Assembly: GCA_024364735.1 (NCBI GenBank)
Contig: JAGFNQ010000733.1
Location: 124,001-188,000, forward strand
Length of the DNA: 64,000 nucleotides
DNA from: Boesenbergia rotunda
Lineage: Eukaryota > Streptophyta > Magnoliopsida > Zingiberales > Zingiberaceae
Reading direction: 5' to 3'
Program-made: the position numbers and the translations under genes
Part shown: piece after piece, positions 44,443-56,709 of the stretch
How the letters are laid out: each line of letters starts with the position of its first letter
How positions within the stretch are numbered: the stretch's first letter is position 1
Notes under the pieces: model-generated
Seen by the model: the letters and a program-made list of their open reading frames with translations, nothing else
Database searches by the model: none
Told to the model about the DNA's origin: nothing

Positions 44443-45905
44443 AAAGGAAATCATGAAGAAGGCGCAAGCAAATGTGAAGGCAACCACAACGCTTCAATGT
44501 GGATTGTCAAAAGAGCAACTCAACAAAGTGGGGTCTTTCAAGAGCGCAAAGGAACTTTGGGAAAAGCTTGTCGAAATCAATGAAGGATCAAATGAGTCGA
44601 GAAGAGCAAAGAAGGACCTCTTGGTTGCCCAACTACAATAGCTCTCAATGAAGGCCAACGAGACAGTAAGCCAATTACATGGAAGGGTCAAAGAAATAAT
44701 CAACGAGCTCCATGTAATTGGTGAAAAGGTTGAGAACCGAGATCTCGTGAGGTATGTTCTACAATCATTCCCTAGGACTACATTGTGGGCATCAATGGTT
44801 GATGCCTACAAAGTATCAAGGGATCTCTCTACGGTAAAGTTAGATGATTTATTTTGTGAATTTGAGTTACATGAGCAAGCTAACATTTCTTCTAAAGAAA
44901 AAGGAGTAGCGTTTATTGTAGAAAAGGAAAAGAAAAAGAAGAAGAAGATCATCTACTCCTCATCATCTGAGTCGGAGGAGTCTAGTGCCTCTATGGATAG
45001 TGACCAAGAAGCCTACATGGTAAGGAAAATGAGAAGAGCTTTTAAAAATTTTTCTAACAAGTCTTATGGTAGGAAAGGGTCAAAAAGCAAGAGCAAAGGG
45101 AAGGATATTATTTGCTACAATTACCATCAAGAGGGCCACATGAAAAATGAGTGTCCACAATTAAAGAAAAAAGAGAAGAAAAGGAGGAGAAAAAGAAGAG
45201 TGAAAAGAGGAAGTCAAAAGGAAAAGGGAAGAGTGTCACAAACCTAAAAGCTACTTGGGATGATCCATCATCTTCGGAGGAAGAAGAAGATCATGTGTCA
45301 CACTTCGCACTAATGGGAGTGGACAACTTGGAGTCATCCGAAGATGAGAGGAGTTCAAGTTGTGAAGATGAAAGTGAAGGCTTATTATCCGAATCTGATG
45401 TATTGGTAAGTGAGGTATATAGTTTACCCTCCTCTACTTTTATCAAAATTATTACTAGTACAAATGATGATTTGGCTAAGGCTAGGAGAAAAGTTAAAGA
45501 ATTGAAAAATGAAGTTTGCATGCTCAAATTAGAATCCATGAAACTTAAGGACAATTTGTATGTTTCCTCTACCATGTCAAATGATTCATGTTCAGAAAAA
45601 GAAAATAGGGAGCTAAGGGAAAAGGTAGAAGACCTAACCAAGGCACTTAGAAAATTTCAAGTTGGCTCTAGCAACCTTGATATAATCATAAATAGCCAAA
45701 GAGCCATGTATAACAAAGCCGAGATAAGTTATAGGCCAAAAACCAAGGAGATAGCATTTGTTTCACTTATGGGTAGAAAGGGTGCCTCTAGGAGACAAGG
45801 TGTTAAGGGAAATGCAAAGAAGGCTTAGGTACCAAAGAAATATTTAAATGATTCTTGTGGAACTAACATTTGTGGTACCAAAATCTTGTGTTTTCCGTGT
45901 TGTAT
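44443..45905 (+). pseudogene. Sire-A gag (UBN2-type, knuckle and coiled-coil linker)
   Basis: The sequence begins within the gag domain (ALTTLQCGLSKEQ-like; FKSAKELWEKLVEINEG). TAG at 44639-44641 interrupts, then RVKEIINELHVIG and ELHEQANIS continue in frame. The knuckle at about 45115-45156 reads CYNYHQEGHMKNEC, with the second Cys replaced by Tyr. A frameshift in the A/G-rich stretch near 45200 leads to the acidic, Ser-rich coiled-coil part (DDLAKARRKVKELKNEV; DLTKALRKFQVGSSNLD). The gag part ends at a TAG near 45905 that is conserved in Sire-G. Confidence 0.87.
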
Positions 45906-48900
45906 AGGTGAAGGTGAAGGAAGCCTCAAAAATGTGGATTGTAGATAGCGGGTGTTCAAGACATATGACCGGAGATGTGAGCAAATTCTCCACCATTAGC
46001 TATCTAAGGGAAGGAACCGTGTCATTCAAAAATAGTGGGAAACTCAAAATAATTGGTAGGGGCGCCATTGAGGTATCTCCTACAATCACAATTCATAAAG
46101 TTCTTTTGATTAAGGATATGGAGTTTAATTTACTTAGTGTAAGTCAACTTTGTGATGCGGGATATAGGGTTGAGTTTCATGCTAGAAAGTGTATTAGACA
46201 AAATGGCTCCGAAAGTATTATGCTAGAAGGATATAGAGAAGCTAACCTTTATTATCTTAATCTTGTCTATGTTTCTAACAATTTTCCTAAGTGTCTCATA
46301 TCTAAAGAAGAAGAAGGATGGTTGTGGCACCGGCGACTTGGGCATATCAACATGAAGAATATTGCAAGAGTGCCAAAGGAGGAGTTGGTGAAGGGGCTTC
46401 CCATGATCAAGTATGAAAAGAACAAGATGTGTGATGCATGCCAAGAGGATAAGCAATCTAAATCATCACACAAAGGCAAAACTTTAACTAGCACTTCTTT
46501 ACCTTTAGAGTTATTACATTTGGATTTATTTGATTGTCATAGCACTCCATCAATAATAGGAAGTAAATATTGTTTGGTAATTGTAGATGACTTTTCTAGA
46601 TATACATGGGTGTTTTTCATGAAACATAAGGATGATACCTTAGAGATATTCATAGGGTTTAGTAAGAGGGTTGAAAATGAGAAACACCTCAAGATCAACC
46701 GAATTAGGAGTGACCATGGTGGGGAGTTTGAAAATTCAAACTTCTCACAATTTTGTTTAGAAAATGTGTACAAGCATGAATTTTCAAGCCCAAGGACCCC
46801 TCAACAAAATGATGTAGTAGAAAGGAGAAATAGAGCCTTACAAGAAGCCGCTAGGACTATGCTTAATGCATATTCTCTACCTAGCTACGTTGGGCCAAAG
46901 TGGTAAATACCGCTTGTTACATCCAAAACCGGGTCTTAATTCATAGGTTTTTAGAAAAAACTCCATTTGACTTGTGGAATGGGAGAATTCCACAAGTTCA
47001 CTATTTTAGGATTTTTGGGTGTAAGATTTACATTTTAAACACCAAGGATGATTTGAGAAAATTTGAATCTAAAGCGGATGAGGGGATCTTGGTTGGATAT
47101 TCATCCACTAGTAGAGAATATAGAATCTATAACAAAAGGACTAAGGTAATTGAAGAGTCATCCAATGTGGATTTTGATGAGTCTACAAGCACTTACCCTA
47201 GGAAACCTTCTATTGATAAGGACATAGAAGAAAGCCAACCCCTTACCCAAGAAATTCAAGACCTACATTTGGGGGGCATTGATCAAGGGGGAGAGAGAAG
47301 TGCACTAGAGGATGATCATCATGTACAAAATGAGCCCATAACCTCTAGGAACTTAAGGCATCACCAAGATCATCCCATTGATCAAATAGTTGGAGATGTG
47401 ACCCAAGGGGTGAGGACTAGGTCTTACTTTAGGGAACATAGTAGTCAAATTGCCTTGATTTTCCAACTTGAACCGAAAACTATTGATGAGGCACTAGGTG
47501 ATGTGGATTGGGTCCTAGCTATGCAAGAGGAGTTGAATCAATTTGAAAGAAGTGAAGTATGAGAGTTGGTTCCTAGGCCCAATGATTGTACCATTGTCAC
47601 CACAAGATGGGTCTTTAGGAACAAGTTAGATGACTAAGGAAAAATTACTAGAAACAAAGCTAGGTTGGTAGCTAGGGGGTTTAATCAAGTAGAGGGTCTT
47701 GACTATGATGAGACATATGCCCCCGTAACTATATTAGAGTCTATTAGAATTTTATTAGCATATGCCGCTCACATGGGTTTCACACTTCACCAAATGGATG
47801 TGAAGTCGGCATTCCTTAATGGGGTCATCAAAGAAGAGGTCTATGTAGAACTACCACCCGAGTTTGAGAACCCAAATTACCCTAGACATATCTACAAACT
47901 AAGAAAAGTCTTGTATGGATTGAAACAAGCTCCCTGGGCTTGGTATGAAAGGCTTTCATCATTCTTAGTATCCAAGGGTTTTAGGAGAGGTACGATTGAT
48001 CCAACTTTATTCCTAAAATCTAAGGATAAGGACATCTTTGTGGCCCAAGTCTATGTGGATGATATTATCTTTGGGTCAACAAATAGTGAATTTCTCCATG
48101 AGTTCATTAAATGTATGGAAAATGAGTTTGAGATGAGTCTTGTGGGAGAATTGACTTTCTTTTTAGGCCTACAAGTTAAACAAACAAATGAAGGGACTCA
48201 TGTGTATCAAACTAAATATGCTAGGGAAATCATTAAGAAATTTAGACTAGAAAATGCTAAGGTAACATCTACCCCTATAGGAACAAATGTCAAAATGGAT
48301 AATGATCTTGAAGGTAAAATGGTATACTCAAAACAATATAGGAGTATGATTAGTAGTTTATTGTACCTAACCACTAGTAGACCCAATATATTATTTGCGA
48401 TAGGTATGTGTGCAAGGTACCAATCATGTGCCAAATGTTGGGCTTTGGTATCCTAGAACTCCAAATGTTGAACTTTTTGGATACACCGATTTGGACTATG
48501 CGGGTTGTAAACTAGATAGGAAGAGTACTAGTGGAGGATGTCAATTTATTGGGTCATCTTTAGTTAGTTGGAGTAGTAGGAAACAACCATGTGTTGCCCT
48601 ATCAACAACGGAGGCCGAATATGTGACAATGGGTGGTTGTGTGTCTCAATTACTTTGGATCATGCACACCTTAGCGGATTATGAGTTACATTACTCCAAG
48701 GTTAAGGTTTTATGTGATAATGTAAGTATAATTAACTTGACTAAAAATTTGGTTCACTATTCTAGAACAAAACACATTGAAGTGAAGCATCACTTCATTA
48801 GGGATCATGTGGCAAGGGGTGATATAGATTTGCACTATGTTGAGTGAAAGTCAAACCTTGTCGATATATTTACCAAGCCTCTTCCCGAAGCGGAGTTCAC

Positions 48901-48944
48901 ATCCTTAAGAAAGGGCCTTAGTATGTGTTTTGTAGAAGTATAGG
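45906..48944 (+). pseudogene. Sire-A pol: protease, integrase, RT, RNase H
   Basis: After the amber codon the frame reads VKVKEASKMWIVDSGCSRHMTG (aspartic protease, DSGCS), the GAG-pre-integrase region WLWHRRLGHINMKN with a Cys pair CDACQ, and integrase with DLFDCHSTPS, RSDHGGEF and PRTPQQNDVVERR. A frameshift at about 46890 and TGA at 47561 (EVWELV) follow. RT includes WVFRNKLDD (TAA at 47636), QMDVKSAFLNG and YVDDIIFGS near 48055. About 60 bp is deleted at 48435 (ESYLVVVKRILRYV missing), then RNase H runs to 48944 with ALSTTEAEYV and IFTKPLPEAEF. Confidence 0.9.
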
Positions 48945-49756
48945 ATGGACCTTGGGATAATACAATAGGAAGGTGGTGCTTGATTCATTAGGATGATACA
49001 AATGATTCACATGTGCTTATGGTATAGTGTTGGGCCATGAGATGTATCAAATTATGAAAAATAGACCAACCATGGGGAAAACAAGTATTTAACTAATAGA
49101 CATCTTGCCCAAAGATCATTGTTGGACATTTTAAACATTTGAAAATCATTCTGTGTTTTATTTGTTTTGCCATAAGCTTGGGACATGTATGATTGCAAAA
49201 CTAGGTTGAAACTTTGATACAAAATTAGAGTTTTTCAAGAAATTTAAACTTTTGTCAAAAAGTCAAATATGTTTGGACTTTTCACGAAATTATATTTTCC
49301 CCTGATAAAGTTTATCATATGAAACATGTTTGCAAATTTTTGTATTTTTTGGAATTTTCTAGAATTTTTGGGGAGTTTCTGAAATTTGGCTCAGAAACCT
49401 GTAATTCAGACTGACAGAGTATCAGTCGACTGCCCCAGGGGCAGTCGACTGGCACGTCTGATTTCAGAATACTGAGAATTTTTCAGAAATGAAAAGTTCT
49501 CCCATTTGATGCTATTGGTTAGTATTGCTTTAGGCAATAGTTTTGATGGTGTCAAAGGGGGAGAATTGGGGAGATTTAAGTTAGGTTTGTAACTTAACTC
49601 TTGGTTTAACCTTGGTTATGATTGAAAATAGGGGAAGGCATAGGTTAAGGGGGAGGTTACCTCTTGTTGTTTCTAGGTCTTGTATTTTCAATTGCTGTTA
49701 CTTGCTGTTGTTTTCCCTAACATATACATATTGCCACACATCAAAAAGGGGGAGAT
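48945..49756 (+). other. Sire-A 3' interior
   Basis: Non-coding, with the palindrome at 49423-49451 and purine tracts at about 49553, 49645 and 49745. There is no env-position ORF, unlike Sire-D and Sire-E. Confidence 0.78.
49423..49451. promoter_or_regulatory. Paired CAGTCGACTG palindrome, Sire-A interior
   Basis: Boxes at 49423-49432 and 49442-49451 have the spacer CCCCAGGGG (9 bp), 305 bp before the 3' LTR. Confidence 0.87.
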
Positions 49757-50674
49757 TGTTGGGGCAATCGACCCAAGAATGATCGGGGAGATCATGATTT
49801 TGATGTGTGTGTCAATATGGTTAAGGTTAGGGTGTTATCTTATTATTTGATATGTGTGATTGAGTTTGCAGGACTTGAAGAATCACACATGGAGAACTTA
49901 TCCGAGGGACGAGAGCCGAGGGAAGAGAACTCTAAGGGCAAGCCGGGAAGTGGACTTCAAAGGGCACACGTGAAGGGTGGCATGGAGGCAAGCCGAGGGC
50001 TTGCGTGCACATCCGTGGGACGATAGCCGGAGGAAGAGGACTTCAAGGGGCAAGTCAAGGGAGTATACTTGAAGGCACACATGAAGGAGGGTCGTTGAAG
50101 TGAGGAAGAGTGCTTGTATAAGCTCGGCAGTCGACTGGGAGAAAATCAGTCGACTGCCTGAACTTCCCGAGACATCAGTTGACTACCCAAGGGGCAGTCT
50201 ACTAGTAACCCCGAAAACTAGCCGTTGGCTAGCAATTAAGGCTGGATCAGTCGACTGCCCCAGGGGCAGTCGACTGGTATCGGGCTGGATGACTTATGGA
50301 GTTGTCCTTTACCCTATTTAAAGGGTGACTTTTGGCACGTCAAAGGTGCGGTTCTAAGGGGTACCAAAGTGCTGTTAGTGCAAAAATTTTCCTGCTCTTC
50401 CTCTCATTCTCAATTCCATTTTGTAAGAGGAAGAGGGCAAACTTGTAAAAGTTTTCTTCACCTTAAAGGAGGCTTTTCATAGTGGAGAGTGTGCTCGCAC
50501 GTGGATCCTTGGATTAGTCACCTCTCGGAGGTGAATACCAAGTAAACTCTCGGTGTTAGCATTGGTTTTCATATTTTTCATTATATTGTTTGGATTGTAC
50601 TAACCTTCTTGTAGAGAAAGTTCAAGAAAAATTGTTATTCACCCCCCCCCTCTAGCAAGCGCCACGATCTAACA
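49757..50674 (+). repeat. Sire-A 3' LTR
   Basis: It starts TGTTGGGGCAATC after AAAAAGGGGGAGAT and ends CACGATCTAACA, 918 bp. Palindromes lie at 50127-50160 (partial) and 50248-50276 (9-bp spacer), TATA-like CTATTTAAAGG near 50314, and TTCACCCCCCCCC near 50638. It ends inside the RNase H of Cop-B2. ATGGG (50675-50679) would be the target duplication, but the partner is not in view. Confidence 0.9.
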
Positions 50675-50872
50675 ATGGGCTCATGGTTCCTTCGAGTTTG
50701 CTACTGCACCACTGTTGTCACAATAAATTGTGATAGCTTTGGGCAAACGAAGAATCACCTCTAAATCCATTAAGAAGTTCCTGAGCCATACAGCTTCTTT
50801 GGCTGCCTCAGAAGCCGCCACATACTCAGCTTCCATAGTGGAGTCCGCAACGCATTTTTGCTTGATACTCCT
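50675..50872 (-). pseudogene. Cop-B2 RNase H, N-terminal part
   Basis: On the minus strand WRSIKQKCVADSTMEAEYVA, WLRNFLMDLEVILRLPKAI and YCDNSGAVANSKEP are visible. A TGA replaces a Trp codon at the join with RT (50873). The domain is truncated at 50675 by the Sire-A LTR. Confidence 0.87.
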
Positions 50873-52192
50873 TCATACTATGGCTCCACCTCCCAAAGTA
50901 AACACATAACCCGAGGTAGACTTACTGTTATCCATATCTGATTGGAAATCAGAATCCGTGTAACCCACAGGGAGCAAATGATCTACCTGGTAAAGTAGCA
51001 TATAATCTCTAGTCCTTTTCAGGTACTTTAATATATGTTTTACCACAGTCCAATGTCCCTGTCCTGAATTACTTTGATATCTGCTAACCATGCCCACGAC
51101 ATAACAGATATCCGGTCTCGTACATAACATAGCATACATTAGGCTTCCTACAACCGAAGCATAAGGAATTGTCTTCATCTCCTCTATCTCCTTTGATGTT
51201 TTAGGACACATCTCCTTAGATAAAGGTACTCCATGCCGAAAAAATAGAAAATATTTCTTGGAGTTTTGCATGCTAAAACGAGCTAGGATAGTGTCAATAT
51301 ACGAAGCTTGAGATAACCACAACATCCTTTTCATATGATCCCTTATAACTTTGATCCCAAGGATGTGTTCAGCTTCTCCCAAGTCCTTCATATCAAACTG
51401 TTTGGACAACCATACCCTTACGTCTGACAACACTTTGACATTGTTCCCAATGAGCAAAATGTCATCTACGTATAGTACAAGAAATACCACTACGTTTCCG
51501 TCACTCCTCTTGTATACACAAGACTCATCCGAACTTTGTATAAATCTATAAGAATGGATTACCTCATCAAACCGAATGTTCCAAGATCTTGAAGCTTGTT
51601 TCAATCTATAAATGGACTGATTAAGCTTACACACAAGATGCTCTCTTCCCTTTGCAATGAATCCCTCTGGTTGCTTCATATAGATGTTTTCTTCAAGACT
51701 TTCGTTAAGGAAAGCTGTCTTGACATCCATTTGCCAAACCTCATAATCCATATGAGCAACAATAGACAAGAGAATCTGGATAGACTTAAGCATGCCTACC
51801 GGCGAAAAGGTTTCCTCATAATCGATCCCCTCTTTCTTAGTATACCCCTTCGCAACAAGCCTTGCTTTAAAGGTTTCCACCTTTCCGTCTGATCCTCTCT
51901 TTCTTTTGTAGACCCATTTACATCCAATGGCTTTTACTCCATCCGATGGTTCTACAAGCTCCCATACTTGATTAGAATCCATAGATTCTATATCAGATTT
52001 CATCGCATTTTGCCAAGATAGCGCATCTTTATCTTGGAGTGCTTCGTCATAGGTCCAAGGATCAGGTTCATGTTCACCAGGGACCAACTCTGAAAACTCT
52101 ACCAAAAATATGAATCTGTCAGGTTGCCTAACAACCCTCCCACTACGATGAGGTACTACCTGTGTATTATCTGTGACACGCGGTGCAGTCAC
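50873..52192 (-). pseudogene. Cop-B2 reverse transcriptase
   Basis: A 439-codon open frame, the longest in the window. After a short linker it shows WTYDEALQDKDALSWQNAM, WVYKRKRGSDGKVETFKARL, GIDYEETFSPVGMLKSIQIL, QMDVKTAFLNESLEENIYMK, then LYVDDILLIGNNVKVL near 51450 (catalytic Asp pair), MKDLGEAEHILGI, MYAMLCTRPDICYVV and the start of RNase H (GYTDSDFQSDMDNSKSTSGY). It is better preserved than the same region of Cop-B1, but upstream and downstream lesions prevent a full polyprotein. Confidence 0.92.
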
Positions 52193-52291
52193 TTATGGTA
52201 TATCCTCCTGTACCGTTGGTATTGAAGTAGGAACTTCCCCTCTTACTTCCTCTAGAATAATCTTACTCATAGGCTTGTGGTTCATTACATA

Positions 52292-52688
52292 CTACTCCTC
52301 TAAAAGTCGGGCATTTGTGCTAACAATAACCCTCTGATTTTTAGGACTATAAAACAAACCACCTTTCGTTCCTTTAGGATAGCCTACGAACAAGCGTACT
52401 TCCGTATGAGATTCCAACTTATCAATGTCTCCCTTCACCACATGTGTTGGACTACCCCAAATCCGAATATATCTCAAACTAGGCTTACACCCATTCCACA
52501 ATTCTGTGGGGGTAGAGGGTACTGATTTAGAAGGTACCAAGTTTAGAATATACACTGTTGTCTCTAAAGCATACCCCCAGAACGAATTTGGTAACTCAGA
52601 ATAACTCATCATCGATCTAACCATCTCCATAAGAGTCCTATTGCGATGCTCCGCCACACCGTTCTGTTGGGGTGTACCAGGTGCGGAC
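52292..52688 (-). pseudogene. Cop-B2 integrase, C-terminal part
   Basis: On the minus strand this reads from APGTPQQNGV at the Sire-G junction through AEHRNRTLMEMVRSMMSYSE (catalytic Glu region), WGYALETTVYILNLVPSKSV and RIWGSPTHVVKGD. Stops near 52292 and 52195 separate it from RT. The N-terminal half resumes at 58606, with CGGAC counted once. Confidence 0.9.
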
Positions 52689-53614
52689 TGATGGATCGAT
52701 TTGACGTGCTAGAGGGGGGGGTGAATAGCACTTTATCGGATGAATCTCTACAAGGTCGTTAGCGCAGCGGAAACAATAATATGTAAAGGAAAATAAGAAC
52801 AATGCTAACAATGAAAGTTTACTTGGTATCCACCTAGATGGGTGACTAATCCAAGGATCCACGCCGCACACCACTTCCACTATGAAAAATCTCCTTCAGG
52901 TGGAGAAACCTTTACAGTGGTGATCTTCCTCTTTACTGAATGTAGTAGAATAAGAGAGAGGAAGTAAAGAACACTTTTCAGACGAGCAGCACTTCGTTAT
53001 CGTAAGGAACCGTACCGCTCACGTGCAAAAATGCCCTCCTTTTATAGGAGAACATGACAAACTCGCAGTCTGTCCAGCCCCGCACCAGTCGACTGCCCCT
53101 GGGGCAGTCGACTGGCCTAGCATTAATTGCTAGCCAACGGCTAGTTTTCGGGGTATACCAGTCGACTGCCTCTGGGCCAGTCGACTGGTAGAAGGCTGAA
53201 AGCCTTCTGTGAGTTTTAGCAGTCGACTGCCCTCTAGCCAGTCGATTGCTCACTCACTCCCAGCCAGTCTTCACATAGTCCTTCACGTATGCCTTCAGGT
53301 TCACTCCTTGGCTCGCCCCTTGAAGTCATCTTCCTCTGGCTCTCGTCCCTCGGATGCGCACACAAGCCTCCCTTGGCTTGCCTCCATGTCACCCTTCACG
53401 TGTGCCCTTGAAGTCCACTTCCCGGCTTGCCCTTGGAGTCATCCTCCCTCGGCTCTCGTCCCTCGGATATTCCACCATGTGTGATTCTCCAAGTCCTGCA
53501 AACTCAATCACACACATCAAATACAACATAACACTCTAACCTTAAACATATTCACACACACACACACATCAAAATCATGATCTTCCAATCATTTAAGGAC
53601 CGATTGCCTCAACA
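52689..53614 (-). repeat. Sire-G 3' LTR
   Basis: In plus coordinates from TGATGGATCGAT to TTGCCTCAACA. Palindrome pairs lie at 53086-53114 and 53159-53187, both with 9-bp spacers, and a partial pair near 53220-53248. A minus-strand TATA-like CCTATAAAAGG lies at about 53037-53047, just downstream of the boxes in element orientation. ORFs on both strands come from GC-rich repeats around GAGGGACGAGAGCC. Confidence 0.93.
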
Positions 53615-54583
53615 ATCTCCCCCTTTTTGATGTATGACAATATGTTTAAGTTTAGACATAAGTAACAACCAACAATAACAGTAACAATAGATAGCAATTG
53701 AAAAATATAAGACATATCACACCTAAGAGGTAATCTCCCCCTTAATCCATGTCTTTTCCCATTTTCAATTCTAATCATAATCCAAGTTAAGTTTCACTTA
53801 ACACTAAACAACATTAAAAATGTAAGGCATATCAAAACCTATGAGGTAACCTCCCCCTTAATCCATGTCTTCTCCCATTTTCAATCATCTAAGGTCTAAG
53901 TTAGACAAAATACCTTAAATCATCCGTTCCAAGTCAAAATTCTAACTTAAACCACCCATTCTCCCCCTTTGACACCATCAAAATGATTGCCTCAAACAAC
54001 CCATCCCTAGGGCATCAAATGAGAGAGGATTCGATTTTTGAAAATTTACACAGAAGCTGAAACCAGGCGTGCCAGTCGACTGCCCATGGGGCAGTCGACT
54101 GATACTCTGTGAGTGGCAAATATCAGCTTCTGTGCCGAAATTCAGAAACCTTCAGAAAAATCCAAAAAATTCCAAAAAAATCTAAAAACTTGCAGACATG
54201 TTTGAAATGATATACTCTATCAAAGAAAAATATTAGTCCATATAAAATTTCAAACATGCATGACTTTTGATAAAAAAATCAAAAACCTTGAAAACCACTA
54301 AGTTTTGTATCAAACTTACAATCTAATTTTGCAATCATATAACTTTCAAAAGCATGGCAAAGCATATAAAGCATAAAATGATTTTCAAAGGTTTAAAATG
54401 TCCAACTATGATCTTTGGGCAAAGTGTCCATTGATTAAACACTTGTCTTCCCCATAGTTGGTCTAGTTTTCATATTTTGATACTTTGAATGATTCAACAA
54501 TAAGCCACAAGCACAATTGAACCAAATGTATCACCCTAATGGATCAAGCACCCTTTTTCAAATCTAATATCTCAAAGTTCATC
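53615..54583 (-). other. Sire-G 3' interior, with polypurine tract and palindrome
   Basis: AAAAAGGGGGAGAT (minus, 53628-53615) abuts the 3' LTR. Further purine tracts occur in the CTCCCCCTTAATCCATG contexts at about 53736 and 53849 and near 53963. No gene. The palindrome pair is at 54073-54101. Confidence 0.85.
54073..54101. promoter_or_regulatory. Paired CAGTCGACTG palindrome, Sire-G interior
   Basis: Boxes at 54073-54082 and 54092-54101 have the spacer CCCATGGGG (9 bp), 459 bp from the 3' LTR. Confidence 0.87.
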
Positions 54584-55383
54584 CTACACTTCCACAAAAC
54601 ACATTCCAAGGCCTCTTCTTAAGGATGTAAACTCCGATTCGGGAAGAGGCTTGGTAAAGATATCGGCTAGGTTCGACTTTGACTCAACATAGTGTAATTC
54701 TAAGTCTCCCCTTGCCACATGGTCTCGAATGAAGTGATGTTTCACTTCAATGTGTTTTGTCCTAGAGTGGTGAATCGGATTTTTGGTCAAGTTGATTATA
54801 CTTACATTATCACACAAGACTTTGACCTTGGTATAATGTAACTCATAATCTTCTAAGGTGGGCATGATCCAAAGGAGTTGGGAAACACACCCACCCATTG
54901 CTACATATTCCGCCTCCGTTGTTGATAGGGCAACGCATGGTTGTTTCCTACTACTCCAACTAACTAAGGAAGACCCAAGGAATTGACACCCTCCACTAGT
55001 ACTCTTCCTATCTAGCTTACAACCCGCATAGTCCGAGTCGTGTATCCAATTAGATCAACACTAGGGGTTCTAGGATACCAAAGTTCGACATTGAGGGTAC
55101 CTTTGACATACCTTAGGATCCTCTTAACTACAACTAAATAGGGCTCTTTGGAACAAGATTGGTACCTTGCATACATACCTACCACAAAAAGTATATCAGG
55201 TCTACTAGTGGTTAGGGTGACATCACCCACTATTTGGTCAATAGGGTGATCTTGGTGATGTCTCAAGGGCCTAGAGGTTGTGGGTTCATTGACTCCTTCT
55301 TCCTCATCCTCTAGGGTACTTCTTACTCCCCCTTGATCATTGCCCTCCAAATGTAGGTCTTGGATTCTTTGGGCAAGGGGTTA
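54584..55383 (-). pseudogene. Sire-G RNase H and RT-deletion junction
   Basis: On the minus strand HHQDHPIDQIVGDV, which in Sire-A precedes RT, is joined directly to LTTSRPDILFVVGMYARYQS from the end of RT. About 970 bp present in Sire-A (47400-48366) is absent; both sides share ACC at the join, and the reading frame is kept. RNase H follows (RTMRVVS frameshift at GYTDSD, near 55040), with AYVAMGG-type text, VLCDNVSIINLTKNPIHHSR and IFTKPLPESEF, ending at 54584. TAG at 55381-55383 separates it from integrase. Confidence 0.9.
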
Positions 55384-56709
55384 GACTTCTTCCATATCCT
55401 TATCAATTGTGGCTTTTCTAGGGTAGGTATTCGTTGATTCATCAAATTTAACATTTGAGGACTCCTCAATCACTTTTGTCCTCTTGTTGTAAACTCTATA
55501 ACCCCTACTAGTGGATGAGTACCCAACTAGAATTCCTTCATCGGCTTTTGACTCAAACTTCCTTAGGTCATCTTTGGTATTTAGAATGTAGACTTTACAT
55601 CCAAAGACCCTAAAGTAATGGACTTGTGGTACTCTCCCATTCCATAATTCAAAAGGTGTTTTTCCTAGAAACCTATGTACCAATACCCGGTTTTGAATAT
55701 AACAAGCAGTGTTAACCGCTTCGGCCCAAAAGTAGCTAGGGAGAGAATATGCATTAAGCATAGTCCTAGCAGCTTCTTGTAGGGCTCAGTTTCTCCTCTC
55801 AACTACCCCATTTTGTTGAGGAGTCCTTGGGCATGAAAATTCATGCTTGTATCCATTTTCTACACAAAATTATGTGAAACTTGAATTTTGGAACTCCCCA
55901 CCGTGGTCACTCCTAATTCGGTTAATTTTGAGATGTTTTTCATTTACTACCCTTTTACTAAATCCTATGAAGAGTTCTAGGGTATCGTCCTTATGTTTCA
56001 TGAAAAAACCCCATGTAAACTTAGAAAAATCATCTATTATAACTAAACAATATTTACTCCCTACAAGTGAGGGAGTACTATGGCAATCAAATAAATCGAT
56101 ATGTAAGAGCTCTAATGGTAAAGTAGTGGTGGTTAGGGTTTTACCTTTGTGTGATGATTTTGATTGCTTACCCTCTTGGCATGCATCACACAATTTGGTG
56201 TTCTCATACTTGATCATAGGTAGCCCCTTCACCATCTCTTCCTTGGCCACTCTTGCAATGCTTCTCATGTTGACATGTCCAAGCCTCCGGTGCCACAACC
56301 ACCCTTCTTCTTCTTTAGACATGAAACACTTAGCCAAGTTGTTAGTAGCATAGGCAAGATCAAGATAATATAAGTTTGCCTCTCTATACCCTTCTAATAT
56401 GACATTATTTGATTCATTATGTTTAATTATGCACTTCCTAGCATGGAATTCAACTCTAAAGCCTGCATCACATAATTGACTCACACTAAGTAAGTTAAAC
56501 TTCATATCTTTAATTAGGAGTACCTTATATATAGAAATTGTGGGAGATACCTCAATAATGCCCCTACCAATAATTCTCAATTTTCCACTATTTCCAAAGG
56601 AGACCGTTCCTTCTCTTAAGTAGCTAATAGTAGTGAACTTGCTCACATCTCCGGTCATGTATCTTGAGCATCCACTATCTACTATCCACATAGTTGAGGC
56701 ATCCTTCAC
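55384..56709 (-). pseudogene. Sire-G protease and integrase
   Basis: On the minus strand protease MWIVDSGCSRYMTGDVSKF (DSGCS motif), then WLWHRRLGHVNMRSIARV and CDACQEGKQSK of the pre-integrase zinc region, then integrase with DLFDCHSTPSLVGSKY, RSDHGGEFQNSS and PRTPQQNGVVERRN. TAA near 55865 (Gln) and TGA near 55785 (Arg) interrupt one continuous frame. The C-terminal part has WAEAVNTACYIQNRVLVHRF and VFGCKVYILNTKDDLRKFES. Confidence 0.92.

Larger units (their letters stand above)
44443..49756 (+). mobile_element. Sire-A Sirevirus interior, degraded
   Basis: Gag (partial), a coiled-coil linker, protease, integrase, RT and RNase H run in order, followed by non-coding 3' sequence and a polypurine tract, flanked by LTRs at 43497-44442 and 49757-50674. 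The primer-binding site and gag N-terminus are missing. The LTR, interior, LTR, preceded by another partial interior, suggests unequal recombination between neighbouring or related copies. Confidence 0.88.
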
